Below are positions 1 to 10,262 of a stretch of 64,000 nt of DNA, piece after piece. A program made the position numbers and the translations under genes. The notes beneath the pieces are model-generated. The model was not told the DNA's origin, made no database searches, and was given only the letters and a program-made list of their open reading frames with translations. Origin of the DNA: Metarhizium brunneum (lineage: Eukaryota; Ascomycota; Sordariomycetes; Hypocreales; Clavicipitaceae); the NCBI RefSeq assembly GCF_013426205.1, contig NC_089422.1:4092001-4156000 (forward strand), in the 5' to 3' direction. Numbering within the stretch: the stretch's first letter is position 1; each line of letters starts with the position of its first letter.

Positions 1-2424
1 TCTGTCTTGGCCAGCAAGTTCAACTTATTGGAATGAGCGCAACACTTCCGGTAAGCAGATATAGTGCTACTGTCAAGTTCGTCTGGTACTGACCACTGGT
101 AGAACTTGAATTTGCTCGCCGCGTGGCTACACGGGCACACTTATGAGACACGATATAGGCCGGTACCAATAGAGGAACATTTGGTGTACGACGGCAAGGT
201 CTTTCGAGCAGGTCCCAATGACGGACTAGGGCATACCCCTTCACAATTGAGTAGCCAGGATGTGTCGGCAGGGAAGACAGCACCTGTCCGGCGAATAGAG
301 AACTCTATGCACAAAGAATTCACAGACTCGGTGTTAAATGCAGTAGTGTCTCTCGCTCATGAAACTGCTTGCATGGGTTATGGAGTGCTGGTTTTTGCTG
401 GTAGCCGCGGAGTGTGCGAGTCTGATGCTCGCTGGATCAGCCGGGTCATGCCCCAGTTGCACGAGCTTGCAGCAGACGTCCTTAAAAAGCGTCTGGATCT
501 TTTGGGGGATCTGCGTAGTTTGAGTACAGGGGCAGACCCAGTTCTCGAAGAAACCGTTCTTTATGGGGTAGCCTTTCATCGTAAGTCTGGTTCGCCCTGT
601 CACTTGCTTTTCCACGTCAGCTAATCAACTTTTCCCAGATGTAAGTTTGTTTGCACGCTGCTCTGAAAGCCGTTACTAACTGAAAAGGCCGGTCTAACTA
701 GCGAGGAGAGAGATCTCATTGCTGCGGCTTACGATGCTGGGACCATTCTGGTATGCATAGCAACTTGCAGCCTGGCTGCTGGTATTAATCTGTGAGTAAT
801 CAAAAATTGGCCATTTCCTCTGCGAGATCACTCTACTAATGATGATTAGACCCGCTCGTAGGGTAATTTTGCACAATGTTAAAATGGGCGGGGAGTACAT
901 CGGTCCTGCCATGCTGAGACAGATGCGAGGTAGAGCTGGCAGACAAGGGAAAACGCAGCTCGGAGAAACATATCTGTGTTGTCGGCAACCAGACTTGGAG
1001 CACGTTCTAGAGCTCATGCATGCAGACATACCAAAAGTTTCAAGCTGTCTTAGTACAGAGAATCGGCGTATTCAGCGGTAAGATATTCTGTCACTATCAG
1101 CCTATACCAACTGACCATGTTGCTAACTTGTAGTGAAGAGCATTATTGGAGGTGATTTCCATTCGTCTGGCTACCAGCCGCGAATCTATATCTGACTACT
1201 TTTCCAATTCCCTGCTGCAATGGTCGCAGTCACCAGATTTTGTCCACAAAGGCATAGAACTAAGTCTCGAGGAGCTTCAAAGTATGGGCCTCATCATGCC
1301 CGATTCCTCCACAGGTTACGCTCCCACACAACTAGGAAAGGCTATCGTTGCATCGGCCATTGATCCAGACGATGGTGTCTTTGTTCACAAAGAGCTTGTC
1401 AAAGCGCTACGAGCATTTGTCATGGACGGTGAGATGCACATACTCTATGTATTCACTCCAGTTCACAGCTTTGGCACAACTGTCAATTGGCAAGTCTTCC
1501 GTAATGAAATGGAGTATCTGGATGAAAGCGGCATGCGAGTACTTCAATTCCTTGGAATCAAGCCCACTTCTATTATCCGTCTGTAAGTAAGGTCAATACA
1601 GAGTCGACGTCCCTACACACCACTGATTGTCAACAGTGCTCAAGGCGCCATCCTGAAGGAGACGACGGTTGAAGAAAAGCGAATGGCCCGTGTCTACCGC
1701 CGTTTCTACCTGGCTATGCAACTACGTGATCTTTGCAACGAAGTTCCTATTCATGCTGTCGCTCGCAAATACGACATGCCCAGGGGTTCAGTGCAAACAC
1801 TATCGCAGACATGTCAGGGATTTGCAGCGGGCATGGTCAAGTTCTGCGAACACATGGGTTGGGGGTACGTAGTCATCTTGTCCCAGCTCACAAGCCTTTC
1901 AACTACTAACGCCAATACAGCCCAATGGCTGCAGCGCTAGACCACTTCTCAGACCGTTTAATGGCAGGCGCGAGGTCTGAGCTCCTAGCACTCTCAAAGG
2001 TGCCCTTTATCAAGAGTCGCACAGCGTACGTATATGAAACCGGAAATTTACAGTGTGAGAGGCATGCTAAATTCCCACGTTAGGAGAGTTTTCTTTGAAA
2101 ATGGATATCGAAGTGTGGCAGCTCTAGCCAACGCCAATCCGAAAGACTTGGTCCCCATACTTATGCAGGTATGTTGTCTCAAAACATGATACAAGTAGGG
2201 CGTGCGACAACTAACCCGGTTAGGCACAACCGAATAAGTTGCGGATTAAGAGCCAGAATGATGAATTGATGGAAGAGAAAATGCTTGCTAAGGCGAATGT
2301 GATTTCGTCGGCGGCAAATAGACTTTGGAGTAAGCTTCATGTCCTGACAGGATTGATGACACGGTTCATGACATGCTGACTGGATGTAGATATACAAATG
2401 CAGGCTGAGATGGAAGAGGAATAG
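1..2424 (+). CDS. HELQ: HELQ/Hel308-type DNA repair helicase, 3' part (5' end outside the window)
   Basis: Superfamily 2 DNA helicase of the HELQ/POLQ-helicase group, expected to unwind replication-fork and recombination intermediates in the nucleus. The window opens inside motif III (GMSATLP). Further family motifs are RPVPIEEHLVYDG, YGVAFHHAGLT, GINLPARRVI, QMRGRAGR (motif VI) and, in the C-terminal domain, YDMPRGSVQTL and CQGFAAGM. My exons are <1-50, 103-580, 639-640, 688-791, 850-1077, 1139-1582, 1637-1864, 1921-2025, 2084-2168, 2224-2329 and 2390-2424; all phases agree. The protein ends with a short acidic tail (EMEEE) shortly after the helicase C-terminal domain, with no polymerase A domain, which favours HELQ over full POLQ. 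The 2-nt exon is unusual and is treated separately. Confidence 0.9.
639..640 (+). other. Predicted 2-nt micro-exon of the HELQ-like gene
   Basis: Two complete introns abut this dinucleotide. Intron 581-638 has donor GTAAGT, branch point CTAAT and acceptor CCCAG. Intron 641-687 has donor GTAAGT, branch point ACTAAC and acceptor AAAAG. Exon 2 ends in phase 1 (C). Adding AT and then GCC GGT restores the conserved His-His-Ala-Gly of the helicase. Splicing 581-687 out as one intron would shift the frame into a stop (TAG) within a few codons. Confidence 0.7.
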
Positions 2425-2598
2425 CAAGCATCAATTAGACAACTTGTATAGCACAGGGAACGGGTGTCACAGTCAGACGTGGATATATCGTATAAATGTC
2501 GGGTACGCTTGAAGGGTTTTTGGAATTTTGTGAAAGCCTACAATCTTGCAAGAATTGAAAATCATCTTTGCCTTGCTCCATGAGTCCTTTCAAGTGAC

Positions 2599-4017
2599 TT
2601 AATCCAAGACGTCGTCCCTCAGGCTGAACAGCTGATGCATCACCTCATCAGCCTTGGCTCTCACAGCGTTATGGTACATGACGTTTGTCTCAAACACCTT
2701 GCTGCCCTTGACCATATCCGATGTGTCCTTGGCCAAGTGGTATTCAACATACATGTCCTCGACATAGGAGGCGGCGTAAAACGGAACCTTGTTGTTCCGC
2801 AGACGCGCCTCGTCATACAGGGCCGGCCAGTCTGTGTAAGTTGCCAGTTTTTCGGCGACGTCACGAAGGGGTGTCAACTCGGGGTAGGTATCAAAGTGAA
2901 AGGGGAAGATCATCTCGCCGCTAAAGTAGAGCGGTCCGGTGGACTGTGCTGCAGCGAAGTCCGGGTTAAGCCATGAATAGGGCCCGCCGAGGATCCTGCC
3001 AACGCGGTTTGCCGCCCAGTTGGACGGTCCCCGGGGCCCGTCGCAGTAGATGGCCTCGTGGAGAATGGCGTAGATGATGTTGGTGTCGAAGGGGGTAAAC
3101 GACTCCAGTGGTGCCAGGGCAGCGCGCGTAAAGAAACCGAACTGGTCGAGGGATGCCTTGAGGGTGGTGAGGGTGCTGTGGACAGTGTCGAATCCGCCGT
3201 GGCCGCCAAAGGCAATGCCGATTGTCAGGAGACGCTGGACGGTCAGGAAGCCGCCAGCCGGGAGGGGGATCCTGCCCCCTTGGCCCTCGATGTAGGTGGC
3301 GATCTGGCGGAGGACACGGGCGTCCTCGGGGAACTTGGCGAAATACTGCTCGTTGCGCTCCGTCGTCTTGCGGAACGTCGCGTCGTAGACCTGGTCGATT
3401 GTCTTGCCGACAGGGGCGAGACCGCCCGTCAGGAAGGACTCCCGAACACCTTCCGGGTGCATGGACAGATACGACAGGGTGATGAAGCCGCCGTAGGACT
3501 GGCCAAAGGTAGACCACTGGGTCTTTTGTTCGGGCCAGCCTGCTGTCAGGAGCTTCCGGACAGCCTCGCAGTCCCGCACGGTGTTGTCCTGGCGCATCAG
3601 ACGCAAGTACTTGGCCTGGGCATCGGCATCGCCAACATTGGCGAGCATGGCTGTTGACACGGGCGTGCTGAGACCGGTGCCGCGATGGTCGATGTACAGG
3701 ACTTGGTATCCGCGAGGCAGGGCCGCCCTCGTGACGGGGTGGTCGGCTGGTGCCCGGTTGCCGAAGCCAGGGCCGCCCTCGAGGTATATCATGTAGGGCT
3801 TGGTGTTTTTCAGGGCATCTTCCTCGTCGGGCGGGAAGATGGGCGACTCATGCTTCACGACACGCCTAGCGTAGAGCTGGATGGACGACGCAGAGGGGTT
3901 CTCATAGTCGAGGGGCACTTGGAAGAAGAAGGTTGTAATTTTGAGCTGGCCGGGAAGAAGATGGTCCTGGCTGCTGAGCAGCTTGGCTGGGGGAATGTCT
4001 AGAATTGCTGGTCCCAT
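2599..4017 (-). CDS. Prolyl aminopeptidase-like serine hydrolase (alpha/beta hydrolase, peptidase family S33)
   Basis: Intronless gene for 472 residues. The fold is shown by the oxyanion-type motif GGPGFG (about 81-86), DHRGTG (about 110-115) and the nucleophile elbow GQSYGG with Ser174. The acid and base residues of the triad should lie in the last quarter (VEDMYVEYH and MYHNAVR regions), but I cannot assign them with certainty. Family S33 members release N-terminal proline or act on related amides and esters. I see no signal peptide, so it is probably cytosolic. The start is the first ATG of the frame. It lies tail-to-tail with the HELQ-like gene, about 170 nt away. Substrate preference cannot be told from the sequence. 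Confidence 0.85.
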   Translation of the reverse strand: MGPAILDIPPAKLLSSQDHLLPGQLKITTFFFQVPLDYENPSASSIQLYARRVVKHESPIFPPDEEDALKNTKPYMIYLEGGPGFGNRAPADHPVTRAALPRGYQVLYIDHRGTGLSTPVSTAMLANVGDADAQAKYLRLMRQDNTVRDCEAVRKLLTAGWPEQKTQWSTFGQSYGGFITLSYLSMHPEGVRESFLTGGLAPVGKTIDQVYDATFRKTTERNEQYFAKFPEDARVLRQIATYIEGQGGRIPLPAGGFLTVQRLLTIGIAFGGHGGFDTVHSTLTTLKASLDQFGFFTRAALAPLESFTPFDTNIIYAILHEAIYCDGPRGPSNWAANRVGRILGGPYSWLNPDFAAAQSTGPLYFSGEMIFPFHFDTYPELTPLRDVAEKLATYTDWPALYDEARLRNNKVPFYAASYVEDMYVEYHLAKDTSDMVKGSKVFETNVMYHNAVRAKADEVMHQLFSLRDDVLD

Positions 4018-5344
4018 GTTGTTTGGTGTTGGCTGTTGGCTGCTGGCTGTTTCTGGAGATGGGGTTCACCTGCAGTTGTGGCGTGGAGAGGCGGTGATCA
4101 CGGATGATGCGTGGGGGAATCAATAGGTTGGTCGACTCCGACAACTCGACATGGGCCCATGTCGCTTCCATCTTGGAGCACTTGAGGCTTCGAGTCTTGG
4201 GGGATATATATAGTATGTGGAATATGTGGAATAATAGCTAGTCACCACGAAGGTACATGTGTTGCCTATGTGTTGCCTGTGCCGGTGTAACCCATAGACT
4301 AGACTCAGTGGGGAACTAACCCTTCAAGTGACACAGAGATTGGCAGTCGATGTGCGTGTCGGGATGTGCGGTGTTGATGGCATGGGTACTCCGTACTCCC
4401 ATCTGTAGGCATCTAGGCACCGTTCCTGGTGGTTGAGGCACGCGCTGCAAAGGGTTGGGTCATCCTCTGCCGGGAAGACAGTAAGGTGATGGATAGTGGA
4501 CGACGTGTGATGGGTTGCTTTAAAATGGTGGTGGCGGGTGGTGGTTGTACAAGATGGTGCATGCACATTGTACATGGTGATGTGTGGTGACAGTCGGTCG
4601 TGATGGTGGCCCACCTGGCAGGTACTACAATAGGTACTTAATCCAAGGCTACGTGCACATGTAGTGACATCAATATACGGAGTAATGTAAAAACAAAGAC
4701 GGATTGTGTGCTCCCGCTTTCCACTATCGATAGACCTCTTGTGACGAGAAGATTTACTTGAGAAAGAAATACAATGCCGTCCAGGGTAGGACGCGAGCCA
4801 ACACTCCGATGTCCGACACCGAGCCGAAGGGGAGATGGATAGTCGATTAAACTCGCCATCGTTCCACTTCTCGTCTATCGGGCGTCAATGGTGATTCGGA
4901 GGGGAAAGTGGAGGTTATTGATGGAGAGTACGTGGTGCATCTAAAATCACGCCGCTTGTGCCAATTCGCAACCGCCGCGTTTGATCACGACGCATGCTGA
5001 CCGGCTTGAGTCTGGCATCATTCCTGGCCTTGAGTCCTGGTGTGACTATTCCGGAACCCCGTACAGAGTAACTAGTACTCCAGTTGTTGATTAACAGCTA
5101 AAGAGTGGCTGACGAATCAGCTCCAAACTGCTCTTGGAGGACACTGAGCAATGCTCCATCTCCACCAGACAAGTCCACTACCCACTGCCCACTGCCCACT
5201 CCAGCCCTCTTGGGCCAGTCACAGTCCGCCGACCCTTGGCCCGGTACTGCTGGGCCTCTAAATCCTTTCTTAGCAAGCATCGCTTCATCCGCTCCTTCCC
5301 TCTCTCTTTTTTTCCCCTTCACATCCAACCCTCGCGCCGTGGGC
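4018..5344. other. Intergenic region between divergent genes
   Basis: Head-to-head spacer upstream of the S33 hydrolase (-) and the Cys-Pro-motif protein (+). It contains a TATATATA tract near 4205 and a CACTGCCC tandem near 5178-5195. The open frames are short, lack known motifs and look random. No RNA gene was recognised. Confidence 0.6.
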
Positions 5345-7153
5345 ATGGACCAACTTCACCTTACTCACTCTTTGGCCGACGCTTTCAACGCTCTTGCTGA
5401 CGAGGTTCAGATCCTGGCTGATCGAAAGACCGTCCTCGAGCACAAGCTACGCTTTGCCCATGAGCAGGTAAGCCTGGCATATGCCCTCTGGTTGCATTGT
5501 TCGTTCCTCCAACCCCCAAGCCTTTGGTCATACCACCACCAGGAAGCTTTGCTTGGCAGCGCCAACACGCCTCCGGCATGCATTGCACAAGCTGCCCTCA
5601 CTTTCCCATTCACCAGAACTGCTGGTTTGCATTCGTCGTTGAATCAACATGATGAGATATCATTAGCTCTAGATCAAGAGCAGCTGGCTACAGCCTGACT
5701 GCCGAGATTGACACCATTTGACTCTGATACTTTTTTCTCGACGTCATTAGTCTATTCCCACCTACCACGCGCAGCCTTACAGCATCATTGTAATCCGACT
5801 GACATTCCTCCCCTCTAGTTTCAATATTTGGCGGACAAATATGCCGCTGGAACGCCAGAAATAGCGGAAACGCTGGCCAAACTACAGCTCCCACCGCACA
5901 CTTCCGTCGACGACACTTCGCCCGTTCCCCTTCCGCAGCGACGCTCCACTCCCCAGCCTCTACACCAGATTGCTGTCATCATCCGTGACGGACGCCGAAT
6001 GGCCAGCAAACTAGTTGCACTGAGTTCTTCGAGCAAGACCACCGGCTCTAGCCGAGAGACACTCTCCCGCACTTCTCAAGACGAGACCTCCATGTCCACC
6101 GCCTTGGAACAGGACTTCACAGTCGAAGGGAAGAAGGGCAATCTGCAATGCCCCTTCTCCAAACGGGTGTCGGTCAGCGGCACAAATGATGGCGAGAGCA
6201 GACCGAGTGTTGACCACACGCCTCACAGCTCTGCCGACCCCATTTGTGCTGCCATGTTCGAGGAGGCCACTTCACAGCCTGCCCCGAATGGCACCTCCTC
6301 CAAGTGCCCAATCCGCTTCATGGACAAGCATTCGCCCGAAGAGATTGCACACTATGTGGAGACCCACAAGCATGAGCTACCGCGCAGTCATGAGGTGTGC
6401 TTGCGTCGATATCAACGCAACGAAACACAGATCAAAAAGCTTGACTCCAAGTATGGCAACATTGTGAGCATGATTGAGGGGCTCAGCCAGCTACATCAAC
6501 CCATGCTCCCGGAGTCGGAGGAGCAGTTGCAACAACGCGACGCAGGAGATGGCGATTCCAACGTCCGAGTCGAAACCTGGGCACAGGCTGTGAGCGGCAC
6601 CGCCGAATCCGATGCCAGCGAAGAATTGCCCCCACTAGATGAAGACCGCCAGAGCCACTTTGATCGCCCACTAAAGGAAGTTCGCGTTGGAGAGTCACCC
6701 AGTCGGCCATGGGGTATCTCAGTGCCCATCTACGAGCTTTCAGGTCACGAAGATGAACATCCTCTTTCGCCGCCGCCAGCGCCTGTCAGGATGTCGACCG
6801 CTGTTCATGACCATGTACCACCAGCTGCCACGAATGGAGCTGGTAAATGTCCCTTTGATCATACAAAATTTTCCGCCGGCTTTGCTGGACCACCGCCATC
6901 TACCCCAAAACCTGAGGAAAAGCCCAGTGAACCGGTACAAGGTCTTGGGCTCGGGGACACGCCTTTCACCAACTTGAAAGAGGCACCACCTACCACCACA
7001 GGGCCTCCACCCCAACCAACCTTTATCAACCCAGCCTCCACGCATGCTGAGGATAGTAGGGGGCCGCAGATGGTCTTCACCGGGCCAGTCTTCATTGGAT
7101 ATCCCATGGACCAGGCTATTGAATTTATGAACCGCTATCGAGGACCTCAGTGA
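5345..7153 (+). CDS. Unrecognised protein with N-terminal coiled coil and three Cys-Pro (heme-regulatory-like) motifs
   Basis: Predicted 485 residues from exons 5345-5467 and 5819-7153, joined in phase 0. The donor is GTAAGC after an AG and the acceptor is CCCTCTAG. The 351-nt intron is long for this genome, so a further small exon cannot be excluded. Residues about 5-65 look helical and coiled-coil-like. The middle holds a compact Cys/His-containing segment (about 203-245) that looks like the most conserved part. Three Cys-Pro motifs occur: QCPF (Cys152), KCPI (Cys204) and KCPFDH (Cys385). The last closely resembles the heme regulatory motif of yeast Hap1. The rest is Pro/Ser-rich and probably disordered. 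I do not recognise the family; heme sensing is only a hypothesis. Confidence 0.7.
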
Positions 7154-7731
7154 GGTCATCTCGTTCTTTGATGCTGCGTTTGATTTTATGCTAGCGACTT
7201 TATATCACCTGTTTTTTCATTTTATTTTTTTTCATCTTGCAAGCGTCGGCGTTTTGACTTTTGTGCCTCAGAGCAGGGAAATGAGTATGAACACTAGGAA
7301 TCATTTGGCGGATTGGGGAGTTGCAGGCGGGATATTGTACGAATTTGCTTCAAAGACTAGGACTAACGAAGGGGGCTACTGGCGCACTCTGATTTTCATG
7401 ATATCACATGATCTATATTTTTAACCTAGACGCTTTTGCTCCACGGAGCCCCTCTATGATAGTAATAAATCCACAGGAAAATGTGGATACAAACAATACA
7501 CTATTACACGTATATTGCAACGATTGTTGTTGTAGAATTCAAATGGGCTCGAGCAAACTCGCCTGAGCCAAGAGACCCTGTATCCCACTGAAGTGATGCA
7601 TTACTCAACCATCTAGTTTGTGTAAAGGCCCGCCAAAAGAGAAAAAAAGTCACATATTCTGAACAGTTGCCTCCACCCTCAAAGGCGACTCTAGTTGTAT
7701 CTCGGTTTACACGGGAAAAGAGGCGGCGCTC
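7154..7731. other. Convergent 3' intergenic region
   Basis: Spacer between the 3' ends of the Cys-Pro-motif gene (+) and TVP38 (-). It is AT-rich with T-tracts near 7210-7235 that suit a 3' UTR and polyadenylation region. No gene seen. Confidence 0.6.
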
Positions 7732-9010
7732 TTATCTATTGGGCTTACGGCTGCTGTCGTCGTCGTCGTCGTCAAAAGTGCCCCAGGCGTTTGCTTGCGC
7801 GCCCCAAAGCGACACGTCATCACCTGACATGATGGCCGCTGCGTCCTCGGAGTCCAAGAGCGTGGCGTCGGTGTCGTCGATGTCGTCGTAGCGGCCGCTC
7901 CCTTGCTCAACATGGCCAATGTCCTGACCCTCCTCGAGGGCGAGTTCGGCAGCGCGAGCCATGGTGCGGCGGTAGATGGCGAGGCCGACGGCTAGACCGA
8001 TGATGCCGCCGACGGCCATGCCGATGTAGTTGACGGCCTTGTCGCCGGCGGTCATCTTGTCGCCTTCTTCGGCGAGGACGGCCAGGCGGCTGCCGATGAA
8101 GACGTGGATGAGCAGCTTGGGGCTGTCAATAGCAGTTGGTTAGCTGGGGTGACGAGGGCTACTACACAGGGGGTGACACGAGGAGCGGAGGAACTTGCGT
8201 TGACAGAGCCGTGGAAATCGCAAACGACAGCGGGGTTATGCTTGGGATTGTGGCCAGGAAGCCGTTGCTCAGGCTGAAGGGCAACGGGCAGAAGCGGATA
8301 GCGGTCAGGTAGAGGATGCCGTCTCGGCGCAGGACCTGGCCCAGGGCGATGAAGCGGTGGTCCTTGCCGACCATTCGGTCGACGTATCTGCTCAGGACGG
8401 TGCGGCTGGCGAGGAAGGCGGCGAGGCTGCCGAGCGTGCAGGCCACGGCGGCGACGGGCCACCCGTTGGGGAAGCCGTACACGAGACCGGCGATGGTGTT
8501 GGCGGTCGAGTACCCGATGAGCGGGGGAAAGGCGGTGACGAATATGAGGGCGAAGACGATGAGCCAGCCGCCGGGGAGCTCGCGCCACGACTTGGCAACG
8601 GGCGTCAGCCAGCTGAAGAAGCGGTGCGAGTAGACAATGGTGAGGACGATGAGGGCCCAGCCGAGGAGGCAGCCGAGGACGGCGAGGACGCGGTACAGCA
8701 GCGACAGGCTGAGGTAGTACTGGATGAGCCAGCGACTCCAGTCGAGACATTTCCTCCAAGCTCGCTGGAGGAGCGTTCGGGGCGCGCTTGACGAGCGGGC
8801 GCGCAGCATGGCGTTGGAGAGGCGGCGCGACGGCGAGAAGCTGCGGCGCGACCAGCGGACGGGCTCGGGGGAGGCCCTGGCGGAGGAGGAATCGGATGGT
8901 GGCGATGGCGATGGCGATGAGGATGATGATGGCGGCGGTGGTGGTGATGGCGAGGACGATGGGGGCGACGTGCGCCGCGGCTGGTTGGCCGCCGAGTAGC
9001 CCGAGGCCAT
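7732..9010 (-). CDS. TVP38: Tvp38-type Golgi membrane protein (VTT/SNARE-associated domain)
   Basis: Predicted 400 residues from exons 9010-8199 and 8122-7732. The N-terminal ~90 residues are Ser/Pro/Arg-rich. They are followed by hydrophobic segments and the VTT core, with recognisable GYSTANTIAGLVYGFPNG, RFCPLPFSLSNGF and, across the splice, STPKLLIHVFIGSRLA. A last membrane segment (NYIGMAVGGIIGLAVGLAIY) precedes an acidic tail ending DDDDDDSSRKPNR. Tvp38/TMEM64-DedA family proteins are integral membrane proteins of Golgi and related membranes, implicated in lipid scrambling and vesicle traffic. The intron (8123-8198) begins GCAAGT rather than GT. Using it restores the family sequence exactly, whereas GT donors nearby insert or delete residues. 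Confidence 0.88.
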
Positions 9011-10262
9011 GGTGCGATGGGGTTTGTGCGGGATCGAGGCGATGCGGCGGATGGGAAGAGGCTACGGTTGCATGATGTGGTGGTTCTGGTGAAGGCAAAA
9101 AAATACTTGGGTCGATGCGGTGGCCGCTCGGATGTTCGGTGATGCGGCGGAAGTAGTACTTCGTGGGTCAACGGGTGGCGGTAGCAAGTTAACACATACT
9201 ACTACATAAATGCTCAGGGGACGGACCAAGATGGATGGCTTGACAAAAGCTTTCCTGGTGTTGCACAATAATGACTTTGGTGGTTTTTTTGACAATGCAG
9301 AGCGAGACGCGTGGCGATGGAAGGTGTGTGTTTCACAGGCTGATTTGACGGATGACCCAAGACTGACGTTGGGTCAACCGGGCACAAGGGGGGTTTGGGG
9401 GGGTTTGGGGGGGTGTCACGGCGTGAGGCTTGAGCCTGGCACCTTCTCAGCTAGCAATCAAGGGAACCAGCGTGTGAGTGGCTCCGAGTCTAAGCAGCCC
9501 TGCCCCACTTGCTCTGCTTCGGCTGCTGCCGGCGTCTAAAAAAAACTGGTATTGTTTGTGGTGCAACATCACTTTTTGTCTTTCGTTTTGGTCATGGCTC
9601 GGCTCAACAGGCGGCCATGGTGCGCTAAAAAACCATTCCGACAACGTTATGTTCGCTTCCCATGGTAGCATTATTGCAGATGATGGTAATTATGGATCCT
9701 ACGCAGGCCACACCTGGTCTCAGAGTGAGTGTTGTAAGCAAGCGATCTACTCCATAGCGTCGGACCTTTGCAACCCCGATACCATTCACTTACTACTTGC
9801 ACGACTCATCTCCCCTGGATATCTAATGTCGGACAGCAATAGCCACAGCGGCCCTTTCCAACATGCCCTCTGACCAATCCTCACGCAACTCTGCACACGG
9901 CTCATGGCTCATCTCTCCCATCTCTCTTGTCCAAACTGCCTGCAGCGCCTAATGCTTACACGCGCTTACACAGCGTTACTAAGCCCCACTTCTGCGAGTC
10001 CCTCCCACCCTGTAGTTACTTAGATACTTTACCATATATGTCAAATTACTAAATGGCCTAGGTATCTCCGTAGCTACCCCGGGATTCCCAGCTCCTGCAC
10101 AATTTCCAAGGTTAAAGCATTACTGCATGTCCTACCCACTTTAATTAACCCTCCAAACCCGACTTATACAACATCTGCTTCCCCCGTCCCCTCCAGAAAA
10201 CCATAAAAAAATAAAAATAAAAATACAACACATACAAAAGCTTGCCATTGCCCCATTGCAAA
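9011..10262. other. Intergenic region between divergent TVP38 and XIP genes
   Basis: Shared upstream region. It contains a strong G-tract cluster at 9371-9413 (listed separately) and an A-rich stretch at 10203-10225 just before the aquaporin start. The open frame at 9478-9873 starts with GTG and has no recognisable features. No gene called. Confidence 0.6.
9371..9413 (+). other. G-tract cluster, potential G-quadruplex
   Basis: Five runs of three or more G lie within 43 nt, including G6-TTT-G7-TTT-G7 at 9388-9413. This matches the loose pattern of four G-tracts with short loops. It lies about 360 nt upstream of the TVP38 start. Confidence 0.5.

Noticed and set aside
581..687. Spliceosomal twin intron (stwintron) instead of a micro-exon
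   Set aside because: In a stwintron the inner intron splits a splice signal of the outer one. Here two bases remain between two complete introns and are needed for the reading frame.
8052..9195. Long Arg/Pro/His-rich frames overlapping TVP38
   Set aside because: Off-frame readings of the GC-rich TVP38 N-terminus, with no domain.
9478..9873. 131-codon frame upstream of the aquaporin gene
   Set aside because: Begins with GTG, has no motif and crosses promoter-like sequence.
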